Shown here piece by piece: positions 9,536 through 18,971 of a DNA stretch of 64,000 nucleotides. The number at the start of each line of letters is the position of its first letter. Position 1 is the first letter of the stretch. The position numbers and the translations under genes are program-made. This DNA comes from an uncultured Acetatifactor sp. Its GTDB lineage: Bacteria > Bacillota > Clostridia > Lachnospirales > Lachnospiraceae. The notes beneath the pieces are model-generated. The model was not told the DNA's origin. It was given only the letters and a program-made list of their open reading frames with translations, and ran no database searches. The stretch lies in the NCBI GenBank assembly GCA_910586775.1, contig CAJUJN010000011.1, positions 18,278 through 82,277 on the forward strand, written 5' to 3'.

Positions 9536-9563
9536 TTCAAGACAGTGGTCATCAACTTATAAT
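9536..9563 (+). promoter_or_regulatory. Possible promoter of the AT-rich insert
   Basis: TATAAT at 9558-9563 lies 16 bases downstream of the weak -35 TTCAAG. It sits in the 197-base gap between the ABC ATPase and the next start, where base composition drops sharply. A short AT-rich inverted repeat (ATATTAG at 9511-9517, CTAATAT at 9527-9533) lies just before it. Confidence 0.3.
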
Positions 9564-9673
9564 ATAGTATTAAAATGAAAATAACTCTGTTGCTGATTAA
9601 TTATGGCTAGGTTTTATCCTGTATTAATATTGAAGAGAATGTTTTAATGCAAGTACAAAGAAGGAGTACAAAG

Positions 9674-12600
9674 ATGTTTTACAAAATGCGATTAAAGAAA
9701 ATATCTGTTATTATACCAGCTTATAATGTGGAAGATTATGTTGAGTATTGCTTAAATTCTATAATAAAGCAGGAGTACTCAAATCTGGAGGTTATTGTAA
9801 TTGATGATGGAAGTGATGATTTAACATCAGAAATAATTGACTTTTGGCAAGAACAATATCCCGAGAAGATTAAAGCCATACATACTGCTCATAGTGGCGT
9901 TGGGAATGCAAGAAATGTTGGGTTGAACGCTGCTACTGGAGACTATATTGCCTTTGTAGATTCTGATGATGAAATTCATAAAAGCATGTACAAAGAAATG
10001 CTAAAGATAGCTGAAAGTGAAAATGCGGATATTGTTATATGTGATGTACTATTGAATGAGGAAAAAATAGGTGGAAAGAAGGTTGTGCAACATTCTATTA
10101 ACTCTGGGGAATATTCTAAGGAAAATTATTTAGTTGGAGGAATCAATTTATGTTCTCCGTGTAATAAGCTTTTTCGTAAGCGAGTTTTCGATGGAGAAAT
10201 CTTTGAGTGTATTACGTATGAAGATATGGCATTGATTCCAATTTTAATATCAAAGGCTGACTCAATATCTTTTATTAAAAAACATTATTATTATTATAAG
10301 CGTCGTAATAATTCTATAACTACTAAAGAGTTTCATGCAGAGGATTTATTTAGGGCAATTATATCTTCCATTAAAGGAGTTAGGGAGGAACATAGGTCTT
10401 TGCTAAGCTATTGGCATGCAAAAGGACTTATAGACTTGGCAAATGGTGAAAAAAAGAATTATGTTAGTGAGCTTTTGCTATTACTTAATCGTAATTTATC
10501 TTTATTTTCTTGTAATAATTTAATAATAAATGACCCCTATACAGAGAAAATAGTTTATGGACAATTGATTCAGCAAGAGAGTTGTGCAGAGGTTCCAGAT
10601 ATGCCATTGACAGTCATATCTAACTTGAAGCAGGAATTAATTCTTAGTGAAGTCCTTAAAAATGTCTTTGAGCGTGTTCAAATTCTTTCAAGGACAGAAG
10701 TTGAGCAACAACAAATAAGAGGAAAATTTGTTTTATGTTTAGATGATGAATATGTCGAGTTGCCAGAAGGATTTATTTCGTCTATAGAGTTGGTAAACTT
10801 TGTTTATGGAAATAGTACATATATTTTTGCTGTACCAAAGAGCAAAACAACACTTAATTCAAGGATGATTGATGTAGAAAAAAAACCAGAAAGTATTATT
10901 CTTGATAAATATATTTTTATTGTGAATACAGAAGTATTTAAGGATCAGAAGATAAAACTATCATATAATAAGCGTGAGATATTATATTATGTATTGTGTA
11001 AAAAAAAGAAAATATATATACTGGAACAGCTTTATGCGCAACCCATAAAATCATTTGACAATGAGTTATCAACGAATGAGTTATTTTCAAAATATCAGCA
11101 GAAAGTAAAAACGGATATTTGTGATAGTATTCGATGTTGTATAGCATTGCAGATGGCTATTCCCAGATTTATTCAGTATTTTATTATGGGAGACATACGA
11201 AAGCTGGTCGAAATAGATTATCCAGATGAAATATTAAATATGTATGAATTTAATGAGTATCGAGGTAGTATTCAATATGCGTTGAGTATGATTAACGATG
11301 ATATAATTAAAGAAATGAAAGAAGTTACTCCTGAACATATGCTGTTTTACTTTAATATGAAATATCAGAGGGAAGCATCGCTTTTGTCTTCTCGTGAAGG
11401 GTTGAAGCTTGTTCAGAATGGACATAGTATTTATGTTCAAGACAATACTTATACTATGTTTGAATTTTGTGATTATGAAAATAATGAATTGAGGCTAGAG
11501 GGCAGGACTATATGTTTAAATGCTAAAGAGAACGAAGATATTGTATTTTTTGCAGTTGTAAATGGTGAAATTATAGCAGCTAAAAAGCTTGAAAGAGATG
11601 TAGACAAACATTGCCTGGGTGAAATATTATATAGGGGAATAGAGTTCGAAATACGTATTCCAATTGAAACGACGAAAGATGATTACAAAATACGATTCTT
11701 TTATATGTATCGAGGAAAGAAAATCGCAAGAAAAGATATTAGATTTGGAAAATATTTTCCATTAACTAAAAAATATTCAACAAGTTACTATCAAAAGGAC
11801 GATCGAATTCTGACATATGATGATAGAGAAAAAATTTTTAGCTTTCATATATGGGGGCGCAAAGGAAGAATATGGAAAGAGAAAGCATTTATTGCTGAAT
11901 TAAAAGAAAAATTTTCAGAAAGGGAATATAAGGAAATTACAAGATTACGTTGGATGTATTTGGTTAGAGAAATGTTACCTATGAAGGAAAAACGTATTTG
12001 GATGATTTCTGATAAAATGAGTAGAGGAGATGATAACGGTGAGGCTTTCTTTAGATATATGAATTCCTCCAGGCATATAAGAAAGAAAGTCAAATCTTAT
12101 TATTTGATGGATAAGAATAGTGCTGATTATGCAAGATTAAAGAAGACCGGTAGGATTGTACAGTATAATTCTTTTAAGCATAAGTGGTTAAGCTTAGTCT
12201 GTGAATATCACTTTATTGCGTATGCGAATGATGCTGTAACAAAACCACTTTTAAAGTATAATGATTGTTTTAAGGATGTTATGAAGCGTGAATGGATAGT
12301 TTTTCTGCAACATGGACCAACTCAAAATAATATTTCATCTGCATTAAATAAATATAACCAAAACTTTAAAGCAATCGTAACAATTAACGAAAGTGAGAGA
12401 AATTCATTCCTTGAATATAATTATTTTTACAGAAACGAACAAATAAAATTAGCAGGCTTTCCAAGATATGATTATCTTAAAAACGCAGAAAAAAAATATG
12501 TCACGTTTGCACCAACATGGCGTAGAAAGCTTTTTGGTGAATTTATTAATCAGGAAGAACGCTATGTGTTAAAAGCGGGATTTAAAGAATCAGACTATTA

Positions 12601-13084
12601 TAAATTCTATGCAGGAATAATCAATTCAACAATATTACGAGATACAGTAAATGAAAAGGGTTATGAATTACATTTTATTCCACATCCGGTTTTCTTTCCC
12701 TATATTGATGAATTTGATTTTGGCTCTGATGTGGTAATTCACGGAGTGGATGTATCCTATAATCAGATGTTCTGTAATAGTAGTTTGTTTATAACAGATT
12801 ATTCTTCTGCGGTTTTTGATTGTGCATATTTAATGAAACCAGTGATCTATACGCAGTTTGATGCAGAGGAATTTTATAGAAGTCAATATGAACGGGGAAT
12901 GTTTGATTATGATACAGAAGGATTTGGCCCAATTGTAGATACTATAGATGATGCAGTGAAAAAGATAATTGACTATTTAAATAATGACTGTAAGATGGAA
13001 GAAATATTTAAGGCTAGAGTGGCAAGGTATTTTAAATATCGGGATAGGGAGAATTCACATCGTATATTTGAAGAGTTTTATTAA
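9674..13084 (+). CDS. GT2 glycosyltransferase fused to CDP-glycerol glycerophosphotransferase (TagF-like)
   Basis: 1136 residues from ATG 9674, chosen because AAGGAG lies 7 bases upstream; ATG 9647 has no such site. Residues ~5-230 are a GT-A glycosyltransferase domain (SVIIPAYNVEDYVEYCL, DDGSDD, metal site VDSDDE). A long middle region has no recognised motif. Residues ~860-1135 are a TagF/TarL-type domain: FLQHGPTQNN, FAPTWRRK, HPVFFPY, FITDYSSAVFDCAYL. Such domains transfer glycerol- or ribitol-phosphate from a CDP-polyol, so the polymer probably contains polyol-phosphate. The gene is much more AT-rich than its neighbours, pointing to recent acquisition. Confidence 0.9.
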   Translation: MFYKMRLKKISVIIPAYNVEDYVEYCLNSIIKQEYSNLEVIVIDDGSDDLTSEIIDFWQEQYPEKIKAIHTAHSGVGNARNVGLNAATGDYIAFVDSDDEIHKSMYKEMLKIAESENADIVICDVLLNEEKIGGKKVVQHSINSGEYSKENYLVGGINLCSPCNKLFRKRVFDGEIFECITYEDMALIPILISKADSISFIKKHYYYYKRRNNSITTKEFHAEDLFRAIISSIKGVREEHRSLLSYWHAKGLIDLANGEKKNYVSELLLLLNRNLSLFSCNNLIINDPYTEKIVYGQLIQQESCAEVPDMPLTVISNLKQELILSEVLKNVFERVQILSRTEVEQQQIRGKFVLCLDDEYVELPEGFISSIELVNFVYGNSTYIFAVPKSKTTLNSRMIDVEKKPESIILDKYIFIVNTEVFKDQKIKLSYNKREILYYVLCKKKKIYILEQLYAQPIKSFDNELSTNELFSKYQQKVKTDICDSIRCCIALQMAIPRFIQYFIMGDIRKLVEIDYPDEILNMYEFNEYRGSIQYALSMINDDIIKEMKEVTPEHMLFYFNMKYQREASLLSSREGLKLVQNGHSIYVQDNTYTMFEFCDYENNELRLEGRTICLNAKENEDIVFFAVVNGEIIAAKKLERDVDKHCLGEILYRGIEFEIRIPIETTKDDYKIRFFYMYRGKKIARKDIRFGKYFPLTKKYSTSYYQKDDRILTYDDREKIFSFHIWGRKGRIWKEKAFIAELKEKFSEREYKEITRLRWMYLVREMLPMKEKRIWMISDKMSRGDDNGEAFFRYMNSSRHIRKKVKSYYLMDKNSADYARLKKTGRIVQYNSFKHKWLSLVCEYHFIAYANDAVTKPLLKYNDCFKDVMKREWIVFLQHGPTQNNISSALNKYNQNFKAIVTINESERNSFLEYNYFYRNEQIKLAGFPRYDYLKNAEKKYVTFAPTWRRKLFGEFINQEERYVLKAGFKESDYYKFYAGIINSTILRDTVNEKGYELHFIPHPVFFPYIDEFDFGSDVVIHGVDVSYNQMFCNSSLFITDYSSAVFDCAYLMKPVIYTQFDAEEFYRSQYERGMFDYDTEGFGPIVDTIDDAVKKIIDYLNNDCKMEEIFKARVARYFKYRDRENSHRIFEEFY

Positions 13085-13149
13085 GAGAGTGTGATTTACA
13101 AGTTAAAAATCGAAATAAATAAATTATTTTACCAAGGAGGTGCTGCCAA

Positions 13150-13785
13150 ATGTCGTGTAAAATTAGAATATACAATAAATCCGGGGGGGTAGTGGAGATT
13201 GGTTCAGAAGATATAAAACGTTTTTTTACGAATTTAAAGGTGGTATCAAACTCAAATGATTCAAACATGTTGATTCTGCATGAAGAAACACAATTTAATT
13301 CTTGCACTTTTAATATAAATGATGGATCAGTAATTGAAATTGGAAAATCAAGATATGGCATACGTAATCTAATAATTCATTCTAATGGAGGTATTGTTAA
13401 AATTGGGCAGGATTTTTCTTGTTGGGGGGTTAATTTAAGAGTTCAGGAAAAAGGAAGTTCGATAACCATTGGAAATGATTGTATGTTTTCAAATGATATC
13501 TTTATTTATGCTTCAGATATTCATGCCATTATGAGATTGAGTACAGGAAGAGTAATTAATAAAAATAGGCCAGTTGTAATAGATAATCATGTTTGGGTTG
13601 GCAGAAATGTTAGTATTTTGAAAGGAGTCTATTTGCCGGAAAATACTGTTGTGGGTATGGGGAGCGTTGTTACTAAGGGATTCAAACATGGTAATATAAC
13701 GGTTGGTGGTAATCCAGCCCGTATTTTAAATACTAATGTTAATTGGACAAGGCAGCATGTTGATAGTTTTAAAGAATATGAATAA
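13150..13785 (+). CDS. Left-handed beta-helix (hexapeptide-repeat) acyltransferase
   Basis: 211 residues with AAGGAGG upstream of the ATG. The C-terminal half shows hexapeptide-repeat acyltransferase signatures: ITIGNDCMFS, DNHVWVGRNVSILKG, TVVGMGSVVTKGF and GNPARIL. These enzymes acetylate sugars using acetyl-CoA, with the conserved HVWVG region near the active site. The N-terminal half is a less regular beta-rich extension. It is AT-rich like the gene before it and 65 bases downstream, so both probably arrived together. It is likely to O-acetylate the surface polymer. Confidence 0.87.
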   Translation: MSCKIRIYNKSGGVVEIGSEDIKRFFTNLKVVSNSNDSNMLILHEETQFNSCTFNINDGSVIEIGKSRYGIRNLIIHSNGGIVKIGQDFSCWGVNLRVQEKGSSITIGNDCMFSNDIFIYASDIHAIMRLSTGRVINKNRPVVIDNHVWVGRNVSILKGVYLPENTVVGMGSVVTKGFKHGNITVGGNPARILNTNVNWTRQHVDSFKEYE

Positions 13786-14049
13786 AGTGTTTTCCTGCAT
13801 TATGCGAGGATTGGAAAATGATACAACGGTGTACAAGTGATTATCTGTTTTCTGTATAAATGGTCTGAAATATTTGGTGAGATATTGATATTATTGATAT
13901 ACTGTTGATATTTTTGGTAAGAATTTGAAGCGGTTAAGGATATCCAGGCATCGACATTTGCTAAGCGATTACGATGAAGGGTGGGTATGAAGATTATTGT
14001 GATAACATTTTAAAGAGATTAGAAGATACAACAAGGCGGACAGAATTTT
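13786..14049 (+). other. Intergenic gap, no gene seen
   Basis: 264 AT-rich bases between the acyltransferase and the HAD gene. It contains several near-copies of TATTGATAT at about 13880-13915 but no open frame with a ribosome site. Base composition returns to the local norm around 14050, so this looks like the right boundary of the AT-rich insert. Confidence 0.4.
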
Positions 14050-16341
14050 ATGATTTCAAAAAATGAATTATATAATATACTGGTCAACCGGCATCCCGGC
14101 ATTTCATCCCGGTATCACAAATTTCACGATGGCCTGACCGGGATGCACAAAGTTTTTTCCTGGCTTTATTTATTATGGCTGAATTTTGCTTACTATATAC
14201 TGCAGTGCCGTTTCCTTGGGAAAATTCCCCAAATGGAGATTTATGAGGAAAAACGCCTTAACTGTAAGAAAAGCGAGTCGGAAGCCTACCTGCAAAGCCA
14301 TCCTGAACTGTCAGTTGATACCTTTGCAGAACAATTGTCCCAGTATGATGTTATTTCATTTGACGTATTTGACACCCTGATCTTCAGGCCGCTTTCCCTG
14401 CCCACAGATGTATTTTATCTGATTGGACAGGAACTTGGAATCATGGATTTCAGGAATATCCGCATCTGGGCAGAATGGGATGCCAGAGTGAAGTACAATG
14501 AAAAAGAAGGAAACATGGAGATCGGACTTGCAGATATATGGGACAATTTGGAGGAGGATGTGGGTATTGCTTCAAACCAGGGGCAGGAACTGGAAATGGC
14601 ATTTGAACAGAAGCTGTGTTATGCAAATCCTTTTATGCTTGCGGTATGGAGAGCGCTGAAGGAACGCAAAAAGAAGATTATCATAGTTTCCGACATGTAT
14701 CTGCCTGAAAAATGCATCCGCAGAATTCTTGAAAGTGCCGGTTTTACCGGTGCCGAAAAGATATACATATCAAGTGAATATCACAAAAGCAAGGCAGATG
14801 GAAAACTGTATCGGGAAGTGCTGCAGGATTGGCACAGGGATGTCGATGATAAGAAGCAGTTATCCATAGTGCATGTGGGAGATAATCCTCACAGTGATCA
14901 GAAACAGGCTGTCCGCGCCGGAATGGATGTTTATCCGTATCAGAATGTAAATAAGAATGTGTTGCTGTACAGAGCCTTTGACATGTCGCCTCTTATCGGA
15001 AGCGCATACAGGGCAATCATCAGCAACTGGTTATATGCGGGGGTGACAGAACACTCCATGGAATACGAATTTGGTTTTATATATGGCGGTTTGTTTGTGC
15101 TTGGGTACTGCGGCTTTATACATGATTATTGTGTGAAGAATAAGATTAATAAACTATTATTTTTATCAAGAGACGGTGATACACTAAAGCAGGCGTATGA
15201 TTACCTGTATCCGGAAGAGAATACGGAGTATGTATACTGGTCAAGAAAAGCGGCAGTCAAATTAGAAGCTGTTTACGATAAACATGACTATTTCCGAAGA
15301 TTTATCTACCATAAGATGAATCAGGACTACACGATACATGAAGTGTTGCATTCTATGGAACTGGATTTCCTGGAAGAAAGGCTGCCTGAGTGGAAAAATA
15401 TCTGGACAGAGAAAGCAAAAGAGCAGGAGAGAGCCAGCAAAGCGCTTGCTTACAAGCAGTTGCGGGAAGACGATACCATAGGATTGGTTAAAGAAAAAGT
15501 AAAAAAACAGATTGCAAAAGATTTTGCCGAAGAAAATCTGAGCAGGAAGCGGCAGAACAGATTTGTGGATCTGAGACCAGGGGATAAGCTGACAGACAAG
15601 AACGGGTATTTGCTGCGGCAGTTTATTGAAGCCAATTGGGAGCAGGTTCTTGAGGCCTACAGTGTACAGCATACTGCTGCAAAGGCGTATTATGGAAAGG
15701 TGCTGGAAGGTGCGGAGCATGCGGCGGCGATTGACATTGGTTGGGCGGGAAGCGGGGCTATGACGCTTCGGCATCTGGTATTGCAGGAATGGAAGATATC
15801 ATGTAAAGTGGTAGGTATTATTGCCGGGACTAATACTGTACATAGTGCGGAGCCGGATGCTTCGGAGAGTTTCCTGCAAAGCGGGCAATTGGTTTCATAT
15901 CTTTATTCGCAGGGGCATAACCGGGATCTTCTGAAGAAACATGACGCAAACAAGGATTACAATGTGTTCTGGGAACTGTTATTAGCTTCTCCGACACCGC
16001 AGTTTAAGGGGTTTTATGAGGGACAACTGAGGACAGAAGAAACATATGGGATTTCTAAGAATGCAGATGAAAAGCATTCAGGTGATTATCAGTATTTAAA
16101 GGATCTGGACATAACTCTTGCTTTTGGCAGGTATGATGCCAACCAGCAGGGAATCCGGGAGATACAGAGAGGTATTCTGGACTTTGTCATGGAATATCGG
16201 AAACGTTTTAAGGATTTCCCCTATATGTTTCAAATCAGCGGAAGGGATGCCTATGCGCCGATGCTTGTGGCGGCCAGTCATAAGGAAAAGTATTTGAAAG
16301 CAATAGAAAACAGGTTTAGTCTTGAAATCAATGTGAATTGA
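14050..16341 (+). CDS. HAD-superfamily protein of surface-polymer locus (COG5610-like)
   Basis: 763 residues in two parts. Residues ~95-310 form a HAD phosphohydrolase-type domain: motif I SFDVFDTLI, motif II IIIVSDMYL, a downstream Lys in HKSKADGK, and motif IV VHVGDNPHSD. Residues ~330-763 carry a second module shared with the protein at 3774-5147 (LFLSRDGDTL, YVYWSRKAA, AIDIGWAGSG). Proteins of this layout occur in glycan loci, but I know of no proven reaction. It may act on a phosphorylated sugar or polyol. Base composition is again like the rest of the locus, unlike the AT-rich genes before it. Confidence 0.75.
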   Translation: MISKNELYNILVNRHPGISSRYHKFHDGLTGMHKVFSWLYLLWLNFAYYILQCRFLGKIPQMEIYEEKRLNCKKSESEAYLQSHPELSVDTFAEQLSQYDVISFDVFDTLIFRPLSLPTDVFYLIGQELGIMDFRNIRIWAEWDARVKYNEKEGNMEIGLADIWDNLEEDVGIASNQGQELEMAFEQKLCYANPFMLAVWRALKERKKKIIIVSDMYLPEKCIRRILESAGFTGAEKIYISSEYHKSKADGKLYREVLQDWHRDVDDKKQLSIVHVGDNPHSDQKQAVRAGMDVYPYQNVNKNVLLYRAFDMSPLIGSAYRAIISNWLYAGVTEHSMEYEFGFIYGGLFVLGYCGFIHDYCVKNKINKLLFLSRDGDTLKQAYDYLYPEENTEYVYWSRKAAVKLEAVYDKHDYFRRFIYHKMNQDYTIHEVLHSMELDFLEERLPEWKNIWTEKAKEQERASKALAYKQLREDDTIGLVKEKVKKQIAKDFAEENLSRKRQNRFVDLRPGDKLTDKNGYLLRQFIEANWEQVLEAYSVQHTAAKAYYGKVLEGAEHAAAIDIGWAGSGAMTLRHLVLQEWKISCKVVGIIAGTNTVHSAEPDASESFLQSGQLVSYLYSQGHNRDLLKKHDANKDYNVFWELLLASPTPQFKGFYEGQLRTEETYGISKNADEKHSGDYQYLKDLDITLAFGRYDANQQGIREIQRGILDFVMEYRKRFKDFPYMFQISGRDAYAPMLVAASHKEKYLKAIENRFSLEINVN

Positions 16342-16403
16342 TTTTTGGGATGAATGGAATTCAGGGCAGCTACGTGTTTGTAAGTTGTATTCAGGGAGGA
16401 AAG

Positions 16404-17459
16404 ATGAAAAGAGACAGTATTTTTTTAAAAAGAGCAGCATCATGGCTGACAGCAGGGAGCCTGGTTTTATCCGCATGTCTGTTGGGAGGATGTGGGAAGA
16501 AAGCGGAAGAGGAGTCGGTTCCGGAAATCTCCGGACTTGCCGATATGATGGAGGAAATAGCAGAAGAGTCAGTTTCCGGAAGTATTCAGGAGGAGAGTAT
16601 AGGGAATGAAACCGATTCCATAGGAACTGAGGGCGCGGAGGATGAAGCTTTCGTGTCAGAAGAGGAAGAACCTGCCGAGTTGGAAAGCTTCATATTGTAT
16701 TTTAGCGGGATTGATGTCTGGGGATGGGTAGACACCCAGAGTCGGAGCGATGTCAATATTATTGCAGCTGTAAATCCCGAAACGAGGCATATCCAATTAA
16801 TTAATACCCCCAGAGATTACTATGTGGAGATGCCGCTCAGCAGTGAGACGAAAGACAAGCTGACTCATGCTGGGTTATATGGAGTAGAGAATTCGGTAGG
16901 TACCCTGGAAACTTTATATGGCATTGATATAGATTATTACATACGGATGAATTTTTCTGGATTTGAATCTATCATTGATACACTGGGAGGCGTGGATGTG
17001 TATTCGGAATATGACTTTACTGTTGAGCCGATCAAGCATTATACGGAAGGCTACAATCATTTGACAGGGTTGGAGGCTCTTGCGTTTGTGCGTGAGCGTC
17101 ATGCATTTCAGGACGGGGATAACCAGAGAGGACGGAACCAGATGGCTTTGATTCAGGCAATGGTTTCAAAGGTCTGTTCGAGGGAATTTCTGTTGAATTA
17201 TTCGGATATTATGGACGAACTGACTGATATGTTTCGGACGAATGTTCCGTTGAGCCTGATAGTAAATATAGTGGGGAAGCAGTTGTTGGACGATACGGAA
17301 TGGACAGTGGATACTTATTCCGTAACAGGATCCAACGGTTCTGAAATAACCTATTCTACACCGGGAACGAAGGTTTATGTAATGATTCCGAATGAGGAAG
17401 ACGTGGTCACGGCAGGGAAACTAATAGAAGAGGTCTTAAATGAGTCTTCAGATTCATAA
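16404..17459 (+). CDS. LCP family protein with lipoprotein anchor
   Basis: 351 residues from ATG 16404, with AGGGAGGA immediately upstream; longer in-frame TTG starts lack a ribosome site. The signal sequence ends in the lipobox LLGGC, then an acidic spacer leads to the LCP domain from about residue 95. The catalytic landmarks match the first LCP gene: SRSDVNII, NTPRDYYV, the AFVRER pair and DNQRGRNQ. LCP proteins are normally held by an N-terminal transmembrane helix, so a lipid anchor is atypical. It closes the surface-polymer locus and is followed by a strong terminator. Confidence 0.88.
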   Translation: MKRDSIFLKRAASWLTAGSLVLSACLLGGCGKKAEEESVPEISGLADMMEEIAEESVSGSIQEESIGNETDSIGTEGAEDEAFVSEEEEPAELESFILYFSGIDVWGWVDTQSRSDVNIIAAVNPETRHIQLINTPRDYYVEMPLSSETKDKLTHAGLYGVENSVGTLETLYGIDIDYYIRMNFSGFESIIDTLGGVDVYSEYDFTVEPIKHYTEGYNHLTGLEALAFVRERHAFQDGDNQRGRNQMALIQAMVSKVCSREFLLNYSDIMDELTDMFRTNVPLSLIVNIVGKQLLDDTEWTVDTYSVTGSNGSEITYSTPGTKVYVMIPNEEDVVTAGKLIEEVLNESSDS

Positions 17460-17485
17460 TAATATAGAATCAGATTTAAAAATGT

Positions 17486-17524
17486 AAAAAGTTCGTCTTA
17501 TGTGTATATCTAAGACGAACTTTT
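17486..17524 (+). terminator. Intrinsic terminator after the surface-polymer locus
   Basis: A perfect 14-base inverted repeat (AAAAGTTCGTCTTA at 17487-17500, TAAGACGAACTTTT at 17511-17524) with a 10-base loop, ending in TTTT. It begins 27 bases after the LCP stop. The A-rich and T-rich ends would allow termination on both strands. Confidence 0.85.
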
Positions 17525-17605
17525 CAGGAAAGTAAAAATGCATAAGAAAACATAATTATAACCGAAAAGCCTGAAAAATGCAGGAAGCAGAACGGAGGTT
17601 CTAAA

Positions 17606-18038
17606 TTGATAGACTATAAACCTTTCTGGGAGACGCTGAAACAGTCGGGAGAAAACACTTGCTCCCTGGTTACAAGACACCGGATTTCCGGTGCGACCAT
17701 AGATATGCTCAGGAAGAACAAGCCGGTGAATACCACTACTCTGGATGGCCTGTGCGGCGGTGTCCTGTGCATTAAAGGAAAACCAGCTGGCAGCCGAGGC
17801 CGGATTTGCAGAACTGGCGGAGCAGACCAACATGGTGCCGGCTGTGCCTGCTCCCGCGAAAACGGTGGAGTTTTCTACACTGCAGAAATGGATATTTATT
17901 CCGGACACAGAGATAGACTATTCCGTTTTCCAACATCCCGGGGACAACAGCCATTACCTGAACCATAACCTGGACGGGAGCAGAGGATACCCAGGATGCA
18001 AAGGATGCGGAGTGAAGAACGAAAGCCGTGGTATCTGA
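17606..18038 (+). pseudogene. Chimeric remnant: HTH regulator 5' end joined to sortase-B middle fragment
   Basis: A TTG start at 17606 with GGAGG upstream opens a frame like small XRE-type regulators (IDYKPFWETLKQSG, ISGATIDMLRKNKPV, LDGLCG). Similarity stops near 17755. From about 17770, in another frame, the sequence instead matches a class B sortase: a linker ENQLAAEAGFAELAEQT, then WIFIPDTEIDYSVFQH and DNSHYLNHNLDG. The catalytic His and Cys regions of a sortase are absent, and the frame ends at 18038. I read this as two gene fragments joined by deletion. Confidence 0.65.
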
Positions 18039-18152
18039 ATAAGAGATACGGAGTATGAGACGGAAGCTGCCGGTATCCAGAAAAAGAAAGTAATACACGG
18101 GCAGGAAAAGAAAGCTGGAGAGAGTAGGCAGTATGGATACGAGAAGGAAGTT

Positions 18153-18754
18153 TTGAAAATGAAGAAAAAAGAAGGCGGCATGGCAGAAAGAGAGGGAAAC
18201 AGAGGATGGAAGGCAGCCTGTGTCCTGTTTCTGGGGGCAGCGCTCATCTGTACGGCAGTGGCATGTGTGGGAAGGAGAACCAGTCCCGTGCAGAGGATGA
18301 GTATGAGAAGCTGTCGGAGCAGACCGGCAGTACTGTTTCCATGCCGGAACCGGAGGAGACAGAGCCTGAGAGTGAGATTCCCGTGAAGACGGAAGAGCCG
18401 CTAGAAGAAAAAGATCCCATGGCCGTACTGGAAGAGTTGGGAGTGCCTGTTCCAGAGAAAACAGTGGTTTTTACGGAACTGAAGGAGAATACCAATGAGG
18501 ACATTTATGCATGGATTTATATTCCGGACACAAAGATAGACTATCCCGTCCTGCAGCATCTAGAGATTCAGAAAGGCATTCTTGATTTTGTAATGGAATA
18601 CAGGGAGAGGTTCAGGGAATTTCCTTACATGAAGCCTGGGAGCTTACTCCAATTTCTGAAGGTTTCTGGCGTATTCAAAACAACACATTTCACCCTTGCC
18701 ATTTCCCCAAAACCATGCTATCCTAAACACAGGCATGGAATTCAAATACAATAA
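18153..18754 (+). pseudogene. Second sortase-B remnant, frameshifted and joined to a HAD-protein tail
   Basis: ATG 18153 opens a typical sortase B start: a basic head, then a membrane segment (AACVLFLGAALICTAVAC). A frameshift near 18260-18290 moves the reading to the +2 frame, which continues as SRAEDEYEKLSEQTGS, an acidic linker and IYAWIYIPDTKIDYPVLQH. At about 18560 sortase similarity stops abruptly. The next ~25 codons (EIQKGILDFVMEYRERFREF) match the C-terminal region of the HAD protein at 14050-16341 (EIQRGILDFVMEYRKRFKDF). The rest, to the stop at 18754, is unrecognised. No sortase active site survives. Confidence 0.7.
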
Positions 18755-18971
18755 TATCTAAAAAACTGCATTGGTTTTTCTGCAACACTTCAAAGATAGA
18801 AAACGTCCAAAGGGTGGAATCTATTGTATCGAACTTCTTGCTGGTGGGAGCCTGTATCCCAGGAAATACAACCCACAACCAAAAGCAGGAAGGGAGAATG
18901 CAGTGCCTTTCCTGTAAAACGATTTGAGAAAGGAAAGGTACTAAAATAATTTATGGATTGTGTGGAGAAAG

